From: Thalassotalea sp. 1_MG-2023
Lineage (GTDB): Bacteria; Pseudomonadota; Gammaproteobacteria; Enterobacterales; Alteromonadaceae
NCBI RefSeq assembly: GCF_030546745.1
Contig: NZ_JAUOPD010000005.1
Span: forward strand, 124,001-188,000
DNA length: 64,000 nt
Reading direction: 5' to 3'
The notes beneath the pieces were generated by a model. It ran no database searches and was not told where the DNA came from. It worked only from the letters and a program-made list of their open reading frames with translations. Made by a program: the position numbers and the translations under genes. This document shows, one piece after another, positions 39,478-47,728 of the stretch. The stretch's first letter is position 1, and each line of letters opens with the position of its first letter.

Positions 39478-39489
39478 TTATTTAACTTC
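39478..39489 (-). pseudogene. lipA: Stranded original 3' end of lipA (codons for V, K and stop)
   Basis: Joined in silico to the lipA side of the transposon (after 52719, keeping one ACTTC copy), this stretch reads GAA GTT AAA TAA. It restores a LipA ending in AAGEEVK followed by a stop (TTA on the plus strand at 39478-39480), which is the usual gammaproteobacterial LipA C-terminus. Bases 39485-39489 are the left copy of the duplicated target. Confidence 0.93.
39485..39489. repeat. Target-site duplication, left copy (ACTTC)
   Basis: ACTTC directly before the transposon terminus TGTGAATT; the identical ACTTC follows the other terminus at 52720-52724. Five bases is the duplication length of Tn7-type elements. 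Confidence 0.93.
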
Positions 39490-39610
39490 TGTGAATTACA
39501 ACGTTCTGTTGTACTATATTTATTTTCTTCCATTAAATTTACATTGCTTTTGGCTACTATAATGAAGTGGTGATTGTAAGCATCACTTTATTACACCAAT
39601 AAAATGTACT
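39490..39610. repeat. Transposon end near tnsA: terminal repeat and three spaced TnsB-type sites
   Basis: TGTGAATT is followed by site L1 ACAACGTTCTGTTGTACT (39498-39515), L2 ACATTGCTTTTGGCTACT (39541-39558) and L3 ACACCAATAAAATGTACT (39593-39610). L2 and L3 each match the inner site of the other end at 12 of 18 positions. Spaced sites are like the left end of Tn7. L3 overlaps the most upstream possible tnsA start. Confidence 0.8.
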
Positions 39611-39621
39611 GGTTATTTGCT

Positions 39622-40269
39622 ATGCCTATTAGAAAAATACCTAAAAACTATAGTAACGTTACTGGCATTGCTGCTCATTCTAAAGCTGAAGGACAAGCAA
39701 TGTTTGAGTCAACATTGGAACGTGACTTTCTAATGTTACTTGAGTTTGATAACAACGTAGAACGGTTTGAAGTTCAGCCTATTAAATTGGAATGGCAAAA
39801 TGATTTAGGTAAATCTCGCTCATATACTCCTGATGTTTTGGTTTATTACAAGCAAAGTAAACATAAACCAACCCTATACGAGGTTAAGTACCGAGAGGAT
39901 ATCAATAAAAACTGGAGCAAGCTGAAGCCCAAGTTTAAAGCAGCTATTCGCTTTTGTAAGGAAAATAACTGGAAATTCAAATTGATAACAGAAGTAGAGA
40001 TAAAAACCACCTATTTAGAGTCTGTAAAATTTTTACTCCCGTTCGTGCGACAAGGGGCATCGAGTGAAGATGATATGATGATTTTAGATGACAAAATTAT
40101 TCAGCTTGGTACAACAACACCAAAAGAGTTGGTGAGCTCTATTTACTGTGATGAGTGGAATCAAGCACGGTTACTTCCAACCTTGTGGTACCTGATTGGA
40201 AGCCGACAAATTCAAATAGATCTCAATTCCAAGATCACTATGTCGAGCAATATTTGGAAGAGGCATTAA
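39622..40269 (+). CDS. tnsA: Tn7-like transposase subunit TnsA (endonuclease)
   Basis: A 215-residue protein of the TnsA family, which nicks the 5' ends of the transposon so that excision is cut-and-paste. The PD-(D/E)xK-like core is visible: E33 in STLERDFL, D71 in YTPDVLVYY, and E87-x-K89 in LYEVKY, followed by a C-terminal winged-helix part that contacts TnsC. The start MPIRKIPKNY was preferred because it is the typical family beginning; an ATG at 39604 would add six residues and overlaps a TnsB-type site. First of four co-directional tns genes. Confidence 0.9.
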   Translation: MPIRKIPKNYSNVTGIAAHSKAEGQAMFESTLERDFLMLLEFDNNVERFEVQPIKLEWQNDLGKSRSYTPDVLVYYKQSKHKPTLYEVKYREDINKNWSKLKPKFKAAIRFCKENNWKFKLITEVEIKTTYLESVKFLLPFVRQGASSEDDMMILDDKIIQLGTTTPKELVSSIYCDEWNQARLLPTLWYLIGSRQIQIDLNSKITMSSNIWKRH

Positions 40270-40271
40270 TT

Positions 40272-42137
40272 ATGGAATCATCCGCATTAGTTCAAGTCGT
40301 ACCTGGTAAAAAGGTTTCGTACAAAGGAGATAATCACCGAGTTGCTGAACTATTAGATCTAAGTCATGTACTGATCGTCAATGAAATAAGTGGTATTTCG
40401 CACAGCGTTCTTATTTCAGATCTTGAAGCTGAACGACCTGAAGAAACTAAGACTATTGAGGAACTATTAAATATATCGGAAGAGTCTTGGAATATAGCGA
40501 AATCAAGGCTTAAAGCTATTAGGCCGTTGCTTAATTTATCAAAACGTAGCCGTGCTGATGTTGAAAAGGTCGCAAAAGAAAATAATTTACATACAAATAC
40601 ACTATATGGATGGTTAAAACTCTACGAATCATCTGGCTTATTGTCATCACTGTTGCCAAAAGTAAGACGCGACCGCGGCTCTACAAAATTTGATGAAAAT
40701 ATTGAAGAGATCATTAAGCAGGCTATTGCAACTGAATATTTAACCAAGCAGAAAAAGTCACAGAGAATGGTGATTGATGAAGTTAAAAAACTTTGTCGAA
40801 AAAAAGGTTTAACACCACCTCATGATAATACTATTCGAAACAGGATAAAGGCCTTATCACCAGAGCTAGTCGCATCACGTAGATTAGGACGTAAAGTTTC
40901 TGATAACACTTATAGACCAATTAAAGGGCAGTTTCCTGGGGCTGATTGGCCATTATCTGCTGTACAAATTGACCACACTAAATTAGATATTATTTTGGTG
41001 GATGACCACTATCGCAAGCCTATTGGTAGGCCTTGGATTACTCTTGCGTTTGATGTTTATAGCCGAATGGTTACCGGCTTTTATGTTTCTTTTGATCCTC
41101 CTAGTGCTATGACTACTGGTTTATGTTTAATTCATTCCATCTTGCCTAAAGAGAAGTGGTTAGCAAAGTACGATATTAATGGTGAGTGGCCGTTATGGGG
41201 GCTACCAGCGAAAATTCATGTCGATAACGCTAAAGAGTTTCGTGGCAATATGCTTCAAAAAGCATGTGAGCAGTACAATATAGACATTGAGTGGCGTCCG
41301 GTTGCTAGGCCTAATTTTGGTGCCCATGTAGAGCGAGTGTTGGGTACATTTGCTAAAGAAATTCATGCTTTGCCAGGTTCTACATTTTCTAATATTTTTG
41401 AAAAAGGCGACTATAACTCTGAATCAAAGGCATCTTTAACGTTAACTGAATTTGAGCATTGGCTAGCGAATTATGTCGTAAATGTATATCACCAAAAAAT
41501 CCATTCGATGATAAACATGACACCGCTTGCAAAATATAAGCAGGGAATATTAGGTGATGAGCATACTCCAGGCTGCGGTTTACCCGCCCAAATTAGGGAT
41601 GAAGAGCGCTTAAGGTTTGACTTTATGCCGTATGAATTACGTTCTATCCAAGATTATGGGGTAGTGATTGATAAAGTTCACTATTACCACGATGTACTTC
41701 GGCCATGGATTAACGCATCAGATCAAAATGACTCAAAACGAAAACGTAAGTTTATCTTTAGAAGAGATCCCCGGGATATTAGTCAAATCTGGTTCTATGA
41801 TCCTGAATTGCATTCTCACTTCGCAATACCGTATCGAGATACCTCACACCCTGCAATTAGTATTTGGGAATTACGAGAAGCTGTTGCTAGGGCAGAAGCT
41901 ATGGGTAAAGAAAGCTTGAATGAGCATGCTATTTTTGAAGCTTATGAAAAAATGAGGGAGATTGAACAGGAATCAGTGCAAAAGACTAAAGCCGCTAGAC
42001 GTTCAAAGCAGCGAAGAAAAATACATGCTCAAGCAGAGAAGCCTATAGCCGCTAAATCTGTGGTTGAAGAAGCTCCAATTGAGGATATTCCTGAATTGGA
42101 TATTGAACCATTTGAAGAAATGGATGATTGGTCATGA
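40272..42137 (+). CDS. tnsB: Tn7-like transposase TnsB (DDE recombinase)
   Basis: A 621-residue DDE transposase that binds the 18-bp end sites and joins the 3' ends to target DNA. The catalytic residues are D234 (VQIDHTKLD), D318 (KIHVDNAKEF) and E354 (HVERVLGTF), with the canonical D-35-E spacing. N-terminal helix-turn-helix regions (RADVEKVAKENNLHTNTLYG) and a Mu-type beta-barrel follow the family layout. The ATG at 40272 has a strong GGAAGAGG ribosome-binding site and lies two bases after the tnsA stop; a longer frame from 40155 overlaps tnsA and was not used. Its stop overlaps tnsC (ATGA). Confidence 0.95.
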   Translation: MESSALVQVVPGKKVSYKGDNHRVAELLDLSHVLIVNEISGISHSVLISDLEAERPEETKTIEELLNISEESWNIAKSRLKAIRPLLNLSKRSRADVEKVAKENNLHTNTLYGWLKLYESSGLLSSLLPKVRRDRGSTKFDENIEEIIKQAIATEYLTKQKKSQRMVIDEVKKLCRKKGLTPPHDNTIRNRIKALSPELVASRRLGRKVSDNTYRPIKGQFPGADWPLSAVQIDHTKLDIILVDDHYRKPIGRPWITLAFDVYSRMVTGFYVSFDPPSAMTTGLCLIHSILPKEKWLAKYDINGEWPLWGLPAKIHVDNAKEFRGNMLQKACEQYNIDIEWRPVARPNFGAHVERVLGTFAKEIHALPGSTFSNIFEKGDYNSESKASLTLTEFEHWLANYVVNVYHQKIHSMINMTPLAKYKQGILGDEHTPGCGLPAQIRDEERLRFDFMPYELRSIQDYGVVIDKVHYYHDVLRPWINASDQNDSKRKRKFIFRRDPRDISQIWFYDPELHSHFAIPYRDTSHPAISIWELREAVARAEAMGKESLNEHAIFEAYEKMREIEQESVQKTKAARRSKQRRKIHAQAEKPIAAKSVVEEAPIEDIPELDIEPFEEMDDWS

Positions 42138-43030
42138 GTAGTACTAAGCACTTAAACGAACTAGCAGTTAAACAATTAGATCTTGATGATGACGAAAGAA
42201 TTGAGAAAATCCGCTCAGATCGCTGGATTGGCTATCCTAAAGCTAAAACCGTCCTAACCAAGCTTGATGATTTATTATCATACCCTCGTACAGAGCGAAT
42301 GCCTAATATGTTAATAGTGGGGGATACGAACAATGGTAAGACGATGTTGACTAAACGCTTCTTGAAGCAATACCCAGCTGAAGATAATCCTGAAGGGGAT
42401 GGTATTATTGCTCCTGTTTTACTTGTTCAAGCACCACCAGTGCCGGACGAAGGACGTTTTTATAATGCTATTCTAGAGTTATTATTCGCACCGTACAGAC
42501 CGAGTGAACGGGTTGATAAAAAGCAATTTCAGGTAATAAAATTACTTAAATACATAGGCACTAAAATATTAGTTATTGATGAAATTCATCACATTTTAGC
42601 TGGCAATCTAAATCGACAACGTGCTTTTCTTAATGTGCTTAAATATTTAGGAAACGAGCTGCAAATCTCTATTGTCGGTGTTGGTACTAAGGACGCTTTT
42701 AGAGCCTTGCAGTCTGATCCACAGCTGTCTAATCGGTTTGAACCTGTTTTATTGCCTCGTTGGGAGTTCAATCAGGATTTTTTAAGGTTATTAGTTAGCT
42801 TTGAACGTATGTTACCGTTAAAGAATCCTTCTAACTTACACGCTAAAAGTTTAGCTATGCGTCTTTTCTCGATGAGTGAAGGTTACATTGGCGAGTTATC
42901 GCGATTGCTTAATGATGCTGCGGTCTATGCTGTTAAAAATGATTTAGAAGTAATTACCCCTGCAGTATTAGATAAAATTGATTGGATCACTCCTTCGCAA
43001 CGGAAGCGTCAATTAGACCGAGCAATATAA
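42134..43030 (+). CDS. tnsC: Tn7-like AAA+ regulator TnsC
   Basis: A 298-residue AAA+ ATPase that links the target selector to the TnsAB transposase and gives target immunity. Walker A is GDTNNGKT (residues 63-70) and Walker B ILVIDEIHH (D149, E150). At 298 residues it is much shorter than Tn7 TnsC (555) and close in size to the TniB/TnsC type of Tn5053-like and Tn6022-like elements. The ATG overlaps the tnsB stop; the TTG at 42128 is a less likely start. The next gene, tniQ, begins one base after its stop. Confidence 0.93.
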   Translation: MSSTKHLNELAVKQLDLDDDERIEKIRSDRWIGYPKAKTVLTKLDDLLSYPRTERMPNMLIVGDTNNGKTMLTKRFLKQYPAEDNPEGDGIIAPVLLVQAPPVPDEGRFYNAILELLFAPYRPSERVDKKQFQVIKLLKYIGTKILVIDEIHHILAGNLNRQRAFLNVLKYLGNELQISIVGVGTKDAFRALQSDPQLSNRFEPVLLPRWEFNQDFLRLLVSFERMLPLKNPSNLHAKSLAMRLFSMSEGYIGELSRLLNDAAVYAVKNDLEVITPAVLDKIDWITPSQRKRQLDRAI

Positions 43031-43031
43031 A

Positions 43032-44012
43032 GTGTTAACTGGTGAATTATGGCCTGCCCATCCTCACACATATCAAGGAGAGTGCTTATCTTCATGGATA
43101 GTAAGAACAGCTCATCATAACGGTTTAAAAATTCAAACATTTTCAGATTTATCATTCGGTAAACATAATCAGATCTGGAATAGAGATATTGATAAACTAG
43201 CACCAAGTTTTGTTTTGCAAACCATGAGTAATCGAGCAGCTATATCACTGAAAGAAATCAATAAAACTACGCTAAAGTTATATATAAATCGATTGTTTCC
43301 TGCACTTAAACCTTCAGGAATAATGCGCTGGATAAATCCTCTTGTGCTTCATCATCGAAAACATACAGGGTTTGGCATGCAGTTTTGTCCCTTATGTTTG
43401 TTAGAAGATAGTGAACCCTATTTTCGAATCGCTTGGCGCTTGTCACTCTATACTTTTTGCCCTATTCATCAAGTGATGATGGAAGATCGCTGCTCATGCG
43501 GAGCTAGTGTTAATTTTCATCGTATTGAGCTAGGAAAAGCCAATCAGTTTGCACCGTCAACACTCGATGAGTGTTATCAATGTGGTCTTCGGCTAGGTGG
43601 TGTGGAACCTAAAGTAATTCAGCTTTTACCTAAGTCCGTTTATACAATTTGGAATAGAGTATTAGGAGTGATTACTCGTGGTTTTGTTAATTCTGGACCG
43701 ATTAATTATGAACGGTTAATACTGCTTCATCAAATATGCAAAATTATCGTATCACCACGGTTTAATCAGAAGATAATAAAGTACATATGCGATAAATCGG
43801 ATTTACCTGTCCGAGATTTTGGTATAAACAGGTACTTTGAGCAATTTGATGTTAACGAGCGCCACTACATTTTACAACTTGCCTGGTGGCTAGTTGGTAA
43901 TACGAACAAAAAACTTAAGGAATCTATTAGAAAAAACGCTATGCAAAATAATTATTTATACAGAGATTCAAGAGATAAAATGTTGCACTACTTGCTTAAA
44001 CAGAATTTTTAA
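43032..44012 (+). CDS. tniQ: TniQ/TnsD-family target-selection protein
   Basis: A 326-residue TniQ-domain protein starting with GTG. The N-terminal signature is WPAHPHTYQGECLSSWIVRTA. The zinc-binding region has C119-x2-C122 (FCPLCL), C143-x2-H146 (FCPIH), C154-x-C156 and C181-x2-C184 (CYQCG). TniQ/TnsD proteins recognise a specific attachment sequence; here the element lies in lipA, so this protein is the best candidate for binding the lipA 3' coding region. It is shorter than Tn7 TnsD (508) but longer than most CRISPR-associated TniQ proteins are reported to need, leaving about 140 C-terminal residues for DNA recognition. Confidence 0.88.
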   Translation: MLTGELWPAHPHTYQGECLSSWIVRTAHHNGLKIQTFSDLSFGKHNQIWNRDIDKLAPSFVLQTMSNRAAISLKEINKTTLKLYINRLFPALKPSGIMRWINPLVLHHRKHTGFGMQFCPLCLLEDSEPYFRIAWRLSLYTFCPIHQVMMEDRCSCGASVNFHRIELGKANQFAPSTLDECYQCGLRLGGVEPKVIQLLPKSVYTIWNRVLGVITRGFVNSGPINYERLILLHQICKIIVSPRFNQKIIKYICDKSDLPVRDFGINRYFEQFDVNERHYILQLAWWLVGNTNKKLKESIRKNAMQNNYLYRDSRDKMLHYLLKQNF

Positions 44013-44041
44013 ATTGTTTTATCAAATAAAACTACAAAATA

Positions 44042-44863
44042 TTAGAAATGCGCACTTACACCAGCAAAAGCACCTTTAAATTCGAGGTCAGTATATAAAT
44101 TACTTAAATCTTCAAATTCCATCTTTATAATTCGATATCCCAAGGTAAAATTTAAATCCACCGCTTTGTTATCTACAAATTTGAAACTTAAGCCAGCTTG
44201 ATAGTCAGAAAGTGAATGCTCATCTACAAATAAAAAATCACCTTGAGCAAATGCACTTAAACCAGTTAATGGTAGGTTAATATTAGTGGCAACATATAAC
44301 ATCGGTTCAATTTTGTTTGTTTTTATCTTGCCAACAAGAGTATTAGAGTTTCCTTCCCCAGTACAAGGACTATCTGGAGAAGGATTAGGATCATTGCACG
44401 TGCCATCATCAATAGTTGTTAGTCCTTTAACAGTGATATCACCATCAAAATCTCTAGCTGTTAGCCCCAAATCAATTGAAAATAAGTCGTTATCAAACAA
44501 TTCATAATATAGGGTGTAATCGATATAATTGACGTTAAAGTTGGCTGTGACATCGTCATTAATTGAAAAAACTTTACCACCGAAACTGAAATCTTGTGTT
44601 AATGTAGAACTACCTGAGGTATCGAGTGTTGTAGTTGAAATTCGTGCATTAGGTAGCCAAGGAAAGGGGTGTTCTACAGCAGCATAATAGTTAATTTGCT
44701 GTTCTTTTTCTAAATTAAAGTCAATTAGTTTACTTTGTTCTCCGAAAACACCACTAGCTTCGTTTTTCCATATCTGACCGCCAAGAAATAAACCAACGGT
44801 ATCGGCTTTTACATCAACGGTAAAAAGTGAGATAGCTGTCACGACATAAGCTAGCTTTTTCAT
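44042..44863 (-). CDS. Outer-membrane beta-barrel protein (TIGR04219-like), transposon cargo
   Basis: A 273-residue protein with a signal peptide (MKKLAYVVTAISLFTVDVKA, cleavage before DTVG) and alternating beta-strands. The start DTVGLFLGGQIWKNEASGVFGE, the YYAAVEHPFPWLPN segment and the C-terminal GAFAGVSAHF are typical of the TIGR04219 outer-membrane family of marine gammaproteobacteria. It carries an inserted Cys-containing loop (TCNDPNPSPDSPCTGEG). It is convergent with tniQ, 29 bases away. Unusual cargo for a Tn7-like element; role unknown. Confidence 0.78.
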   Translation of the reverse strand: MKKLAYVVTAISLFTVDVKADTVGLFLGGQIWKNEASGVFGEQSKLIDFNLEKEQQINYYAAVEHPFPWLPNARISTTTLDTSGSSTLTQDFSFGGKVFSINDDVTANFNVNYIDYTLYYELFDNDLFSIDLGLTARDFDGDITVKGLTTIDDGTCNDPNPSPDSPCTGEGNSNTLVGKIKTNKIEPMLYVATNINLPLTGLSAFAQGDFLFVDEHSLSDYQAGLSFKFVDNKAVDLNFTLGYRIIKMEFEDLSNLYTDLEFKGAFAGVSAHF

Positions 44864-45283
44864 CTGTTATTATCCTTATTTACAAACGGTCATGCCTTTT
44901 GTGTTCATACTTATCATCATTTGTATAATCACGAGAGAACATAGAAGAGCTATTAGAACAATAATTCATTGTTCTTCATACTTCAAGATAATAAGTAACT
45001 AACAATTAAGCGTTTATTTTACAAGAGTTATACATTTTGATTCTAGATTGATTTAGAGTTTGTTGTATCAGATCAAACTATTATGAGCATTCTGTTTACG
45101 TTTAAGTAAAAGTTCTCTTAATTGTTGACAACAAATATATCATGTGCTTTTTTTTAAGTGCAGGGAGCAATAAATATTACATTGATCGTAACTATTCAAA
45201 TCTGTAATTTAACCGACTTTAAGTAACCTACTTTAGAGTTATCGTATCCCTGCTTTTTTATATTAAACAAAGGATTATTAATA
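44864..45283. other. Divergent intergenic region in the transposon cargo
   Basis: A 420-base AT-rich region between two divergent genes for exported proteins. It should hold both promoters. I see no clear operator, RNA gene or coding frame. The downstream gene has an AAAGGA ribosome-binding site. Confidence 0.5.
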
Positions 45284-45880
45284 ATGAAAAAGATATATAC
45301 ATTGATATCAATTATTTTTACTGCGCTCTTGTCCACGTCTGCTTTAGCAGGGACTTGTACTATAGATCTTGTCGATGAGGATGGTAATTTTTCGCCAATT
45401 GATTATGGGCCTGGCGGAATGGTTACATATGATGTAACTATTCCATTTACAGATGGTTATTATCCCAATCCGTATACCAGCAGCCAGCCTAAGCCTAGAG
45501 TTTCCCTCAGCAATTGTATTACTTATGCTGGTGCGCCTTCAAATGCAACAATAAAATCAGTTAGTTTCAGTTATACATTTCAAGAAGCCGTATTAGTTGC
45601 TGACTATCAAGTGATGATGGCATTTTTCGGTTCACAAAATAGCTTTACATTTCCTTTCGTTCGAGGTGGCGGTAATCCTAGAGGTTCAGGCATTCCGTTA
45701 AATGGAAGTGGTGTGTATACAGGGGCAAATGGACAACTTTTAAGTGCAACAGATTTAGAATTAAGAGCACGGGTAACAAATCCTGCAATTAACAGTGACT
45801 GCCCTTCTTACTATGATAGAGATGAATGCAGAACTAAAAATACTCGTTTAACTAAATTTACTGCTGTAATTACATGGTAA
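45284..45880 (+). CDS. Secreted protein of unknown function, transposon cargo
   Basis: A 198-residue protein with a clear signal peptide (MKKIYTLISIIFTALLSTSALA, cleavage before GTCT). The mature part is beta-rich with six cysteines after the signal, including YGPGGMVTYDVTIPF and a C-terminal pair region DCPSYYDRDECRTKNTR. The cysteines suggest disulfides in the periplasm or outside the cell. I do not recognise the family. It is the divergent neighbour of the outer-membrane protein gene. Confidence 0.7.
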   Translation: MKKIYTLISIIFTALLSTSALAGTCTIDLVDEDGNFSPIDYGPGGMVTYDVTIPFTDGYYPNPYTSSQPKPRVSLSNCITYAGAPSNATIKSVSFSYTFQEAVLVADYQVMMAFFGSQNSFTFPFVRGGGNPRGSGIPLNGSGVYTGANGQLLSATDLELRARVTNPAINSDCPSYYDRDECRTKNTRLTKFTAVITW

Positions 45881-45930
45881 AGCTAGCAGTAATTGAAGCA
45901 AAATAAGTTCAAGGCATTAGTTTATAAATT

Positions 45931-45978
45931 AAAACCTCTCAGCTACATCTACATAACTTAAGAAGTTGAGAGGTTTTT
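45931..45978. terminator. Bidirectional terminator in the cargo
   Basis: Arms AAAACCTCTCA and TGAGAGGTTTT around a 26-base loop with its own small hairpin (AACTT/AAGTT), ended by a T-run. It lies between convergent genes. Confidence 0.8.
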
Positions 45979-46005
45979 TAATCAATAGCCTGATTTGATA
46001 TAAAC

Positions 46006-47184
46006 TTATTGATTTATATTAACTTTCCTTTTCGTTAGGAATTGAATAAATTGCTGTTTTTTTACTGCATCATTATTGAGTGTAATTTTTTGTTTTTTAT
46101 CAAATAGAAGTTGAGTGCAGTAGCTGCTTTTATAGAACCCTATTATCTTATCGAAAAATTTCTCCGCTGTTTTTATACCAAATTTCTCAATTACAACTTT
46201 TTGTGACGTTATTTGGTGCGTTTCATCTAAAACCGTCCAGGCCTTATCGCCTTTGTATCTTATTAGTCCGCCAAAGCCTTTGAAATTTGGCGTATGGGGA
46301 ACTTTCCTTCTAATGTCCAATAATTCACTTAGCATACGTTTGTAGGCTCTTTGCTTGGCTGCTTCAAAATGAAAAGAAGCTGAACCATTAAGTTTTTCAT
46401 TAGAAATATCAATATTAAAATTATGATCTACTCTTGTTTCTCTATGACAGTGATGATTATCGTTGCAGGGAACACAAACACCGCATCCATCTGAATAATA
46501 AGCAGATTCAATATAGCGATATTCATCTATTTTGCTCTTTCGAGATTGCTTGGTTTTATATTGGTAGCCCCTTTTCATCATTTCAGCTATGCAATATTGA
46601 TAATCATCTTGAGGTTGAGTAAAGCCTTTGTAGCTTGATTGACCAAGTATATTTCCACATTCATCAAATAAATGCTCACAAGTCGAGATGGCTAGAGCAC
46701 ATGAGATGTCGTAGATGCCTACAGGATCAAATAACCTATTTCCATGTAGATGCCCGTGAAATACCGCTACTGCATTACTCTTAAGAGTGAGTTCTGCGGT
46801 TTTTATCGCACTATGATGCCAATCATAATGAGACATGTCTTTGAAACCTGTTGGTGGGTAGTGAGAAACAACGATATCGAGGTGTTGATTACACATTACA
46901 TCATGTAATGACCAGTCATATCCGCCAATTCTTAGCCCATCTATATCAACCACTTTGCCATCTAACATGTGTGGCATATCTAAATTTGATATAGATCCAT
47001 GATCATGATTACCACTGATTGCATAAACTTTTACTCCTTCCTTTAATAGCTTTTCAAAAGTTATAGGGATGGGGGAATTTAGACAGTTATCTCCCATAAG
47101 AATAATTGCGGTTGGCTTTAATTTTTGACATGCATCTATTAATGGTTGAACAACACCATGTGGATCAAAGGCAAAAATTATCAC
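46006..47184 (-). CDS. Calcineurin-like metallophosphoesterase with a Cys/His cluster, transposon cargo
   Basis: A 392-residue protein. The N-terminal half has the metallophosphoesterase motifs: D7-P-H9 (AFDPHG), GDN (residues 31-33), GNHDH (58-62), H108 (SHYPP) and GHLHG (H145, H147 region). The C-terminal half has a compact cluster C234, C237, C240, H244, H245, C246, H247 that may bind zinc. The start is a GTG with GAGGTTAAC before it. Substrate unknown. Its position between transposon genes and a methyltransferase cassette suggests a defence role, but this is only inference; it is convergent with the upstream gene and divergent from the HTH gene. Confidence 0.8.
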   Translation of the reverse strand: MIIFAFDPHGVVQPLIDACQKLKPTAIILMGDNCLNSPIPITFEKLLKEGVKVYAISGNHDHGSISNLDMPHMLDGKVVDIDGLRIGGYDWSLHDVMCNQHLDIVVSHYPPTGFKDMSHYDWHHSAIKTAELTLKSNAVAVFHGHLHGNRLFDPVGIYDISCALAISTCEHLFDECGNILGQSSYKGFTQPQDDYQYCIAEMMKRGYQYKTKQSRKSKIDEYRYIESAYYSDGCGVCVPCNDNHHCHRETRVDHNFNIDISNEKLNGSASFHFEAAKQRAYKRMLSELLDIRRKVPHTPNFKGFGGLIRYKGDKAWTVLDETHQITSQKVVIEKFGIKTAEKFFDKIIGFYKSSYCTQLLFDKKQKITLNNDAVKKQQFIQFLTKRKVNINQ

Positions 47185-47275
47185 TATTAGTTAACCTCAC
47201 AATTGTCGATTTAAAAAAGATAATACAAAACAAATCATAACAATGTAACCTCCGTCATCGGGACATTTTTAATAA

Positions 47276-47303
47276 TTGACAAGTCGCACTTAAATGATAC
47301 ATT
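47276..47303 (+). promoter_or_regulatory. Promoter of the HTH / methyltransferase / ATPase cassette
   Basis: A perfect -35 TTGACA (47276-47281), a 16-base spacer and TACATT (47298-47303) as -10, about 30 bases before the first gene. Confidence 0.7.
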
Positions 47304-47333
47304 ATGAGATGATGTCGTAATTATTTGATACTT

Positions 47334-47726
47334 ATGAATTGCAATAAATTAACAAATTTCGAGATTGCTGAAAGAGTAAAAACGGAACTTTATCAACGTA
47401 AACTTTCGTTGCGTAAGTGCTGTGAAGCCTTTAATTCTGCATACAAAGAAGATATTGCCAATGGTTTTCCGGCTCTGGATAAAGATTTTGTGCAAAGAGT
47501 TAAAAAAAATAAATTTGAAGTAAGTAGTAAGCGTGTCGTAAAACTTTGCGACTTTTTAGGTATTGATGTTTCTACGTTTAATGAATCAGTTGAACCTAAA
47601 TTGAAAAGAGAATTTCTACAAATAGAGAGTGCAATACAGCGTAACCCTAGTATAGAGCAGCAAATTCGCGGGTTACTTAAACATATTGCAAAAATAGCTA
47701 ATTCAACAACATTACAAGGAAGTTAA
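47334..47726 (+). CDS. Small possible HTH regulator of the methyltransferase cassette
   Basis: A 130-residue protein beginning MNCNKLTNFEIAERVKTELYQRKLSLRKCCEAFN, which looks like the first helices of an XRE-type helix-turn-helix domain, with VSSKRVVKLCDFLGIDVSTF as the end of that domain. The ATG at 47334 was taken in place of a TTG at 47325. It directly precedes the methyltransferase gene (two bases), like the control proteins of restriction-modification systems. The HTH assignment is by pattern only. Confidence 0.7.
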   Translation: MNCNKLTNFEIAERVKTELYQRKLSLRKCCEAFNSAYKEDIANGFPALDKDFVQRVKKNKFEVSSKRVVKLCDFLGIDVSTFNESVEPKLKREFLQIESAIQRNPSIEQQIRGLLKHIAKIANSTTLQGS

Positions 47727-47728
47727 GT

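Noticed and set aside
39498-39515. Transposon terminus at ACAACG / CGTTGT
   Set aside because: At first the element seemed to end at the 18-bp sites, but no target duplication fits there. Moving outward to TGTGAATT / AATTCACA gives a perfect ACTTC duplication and a restored lipA.
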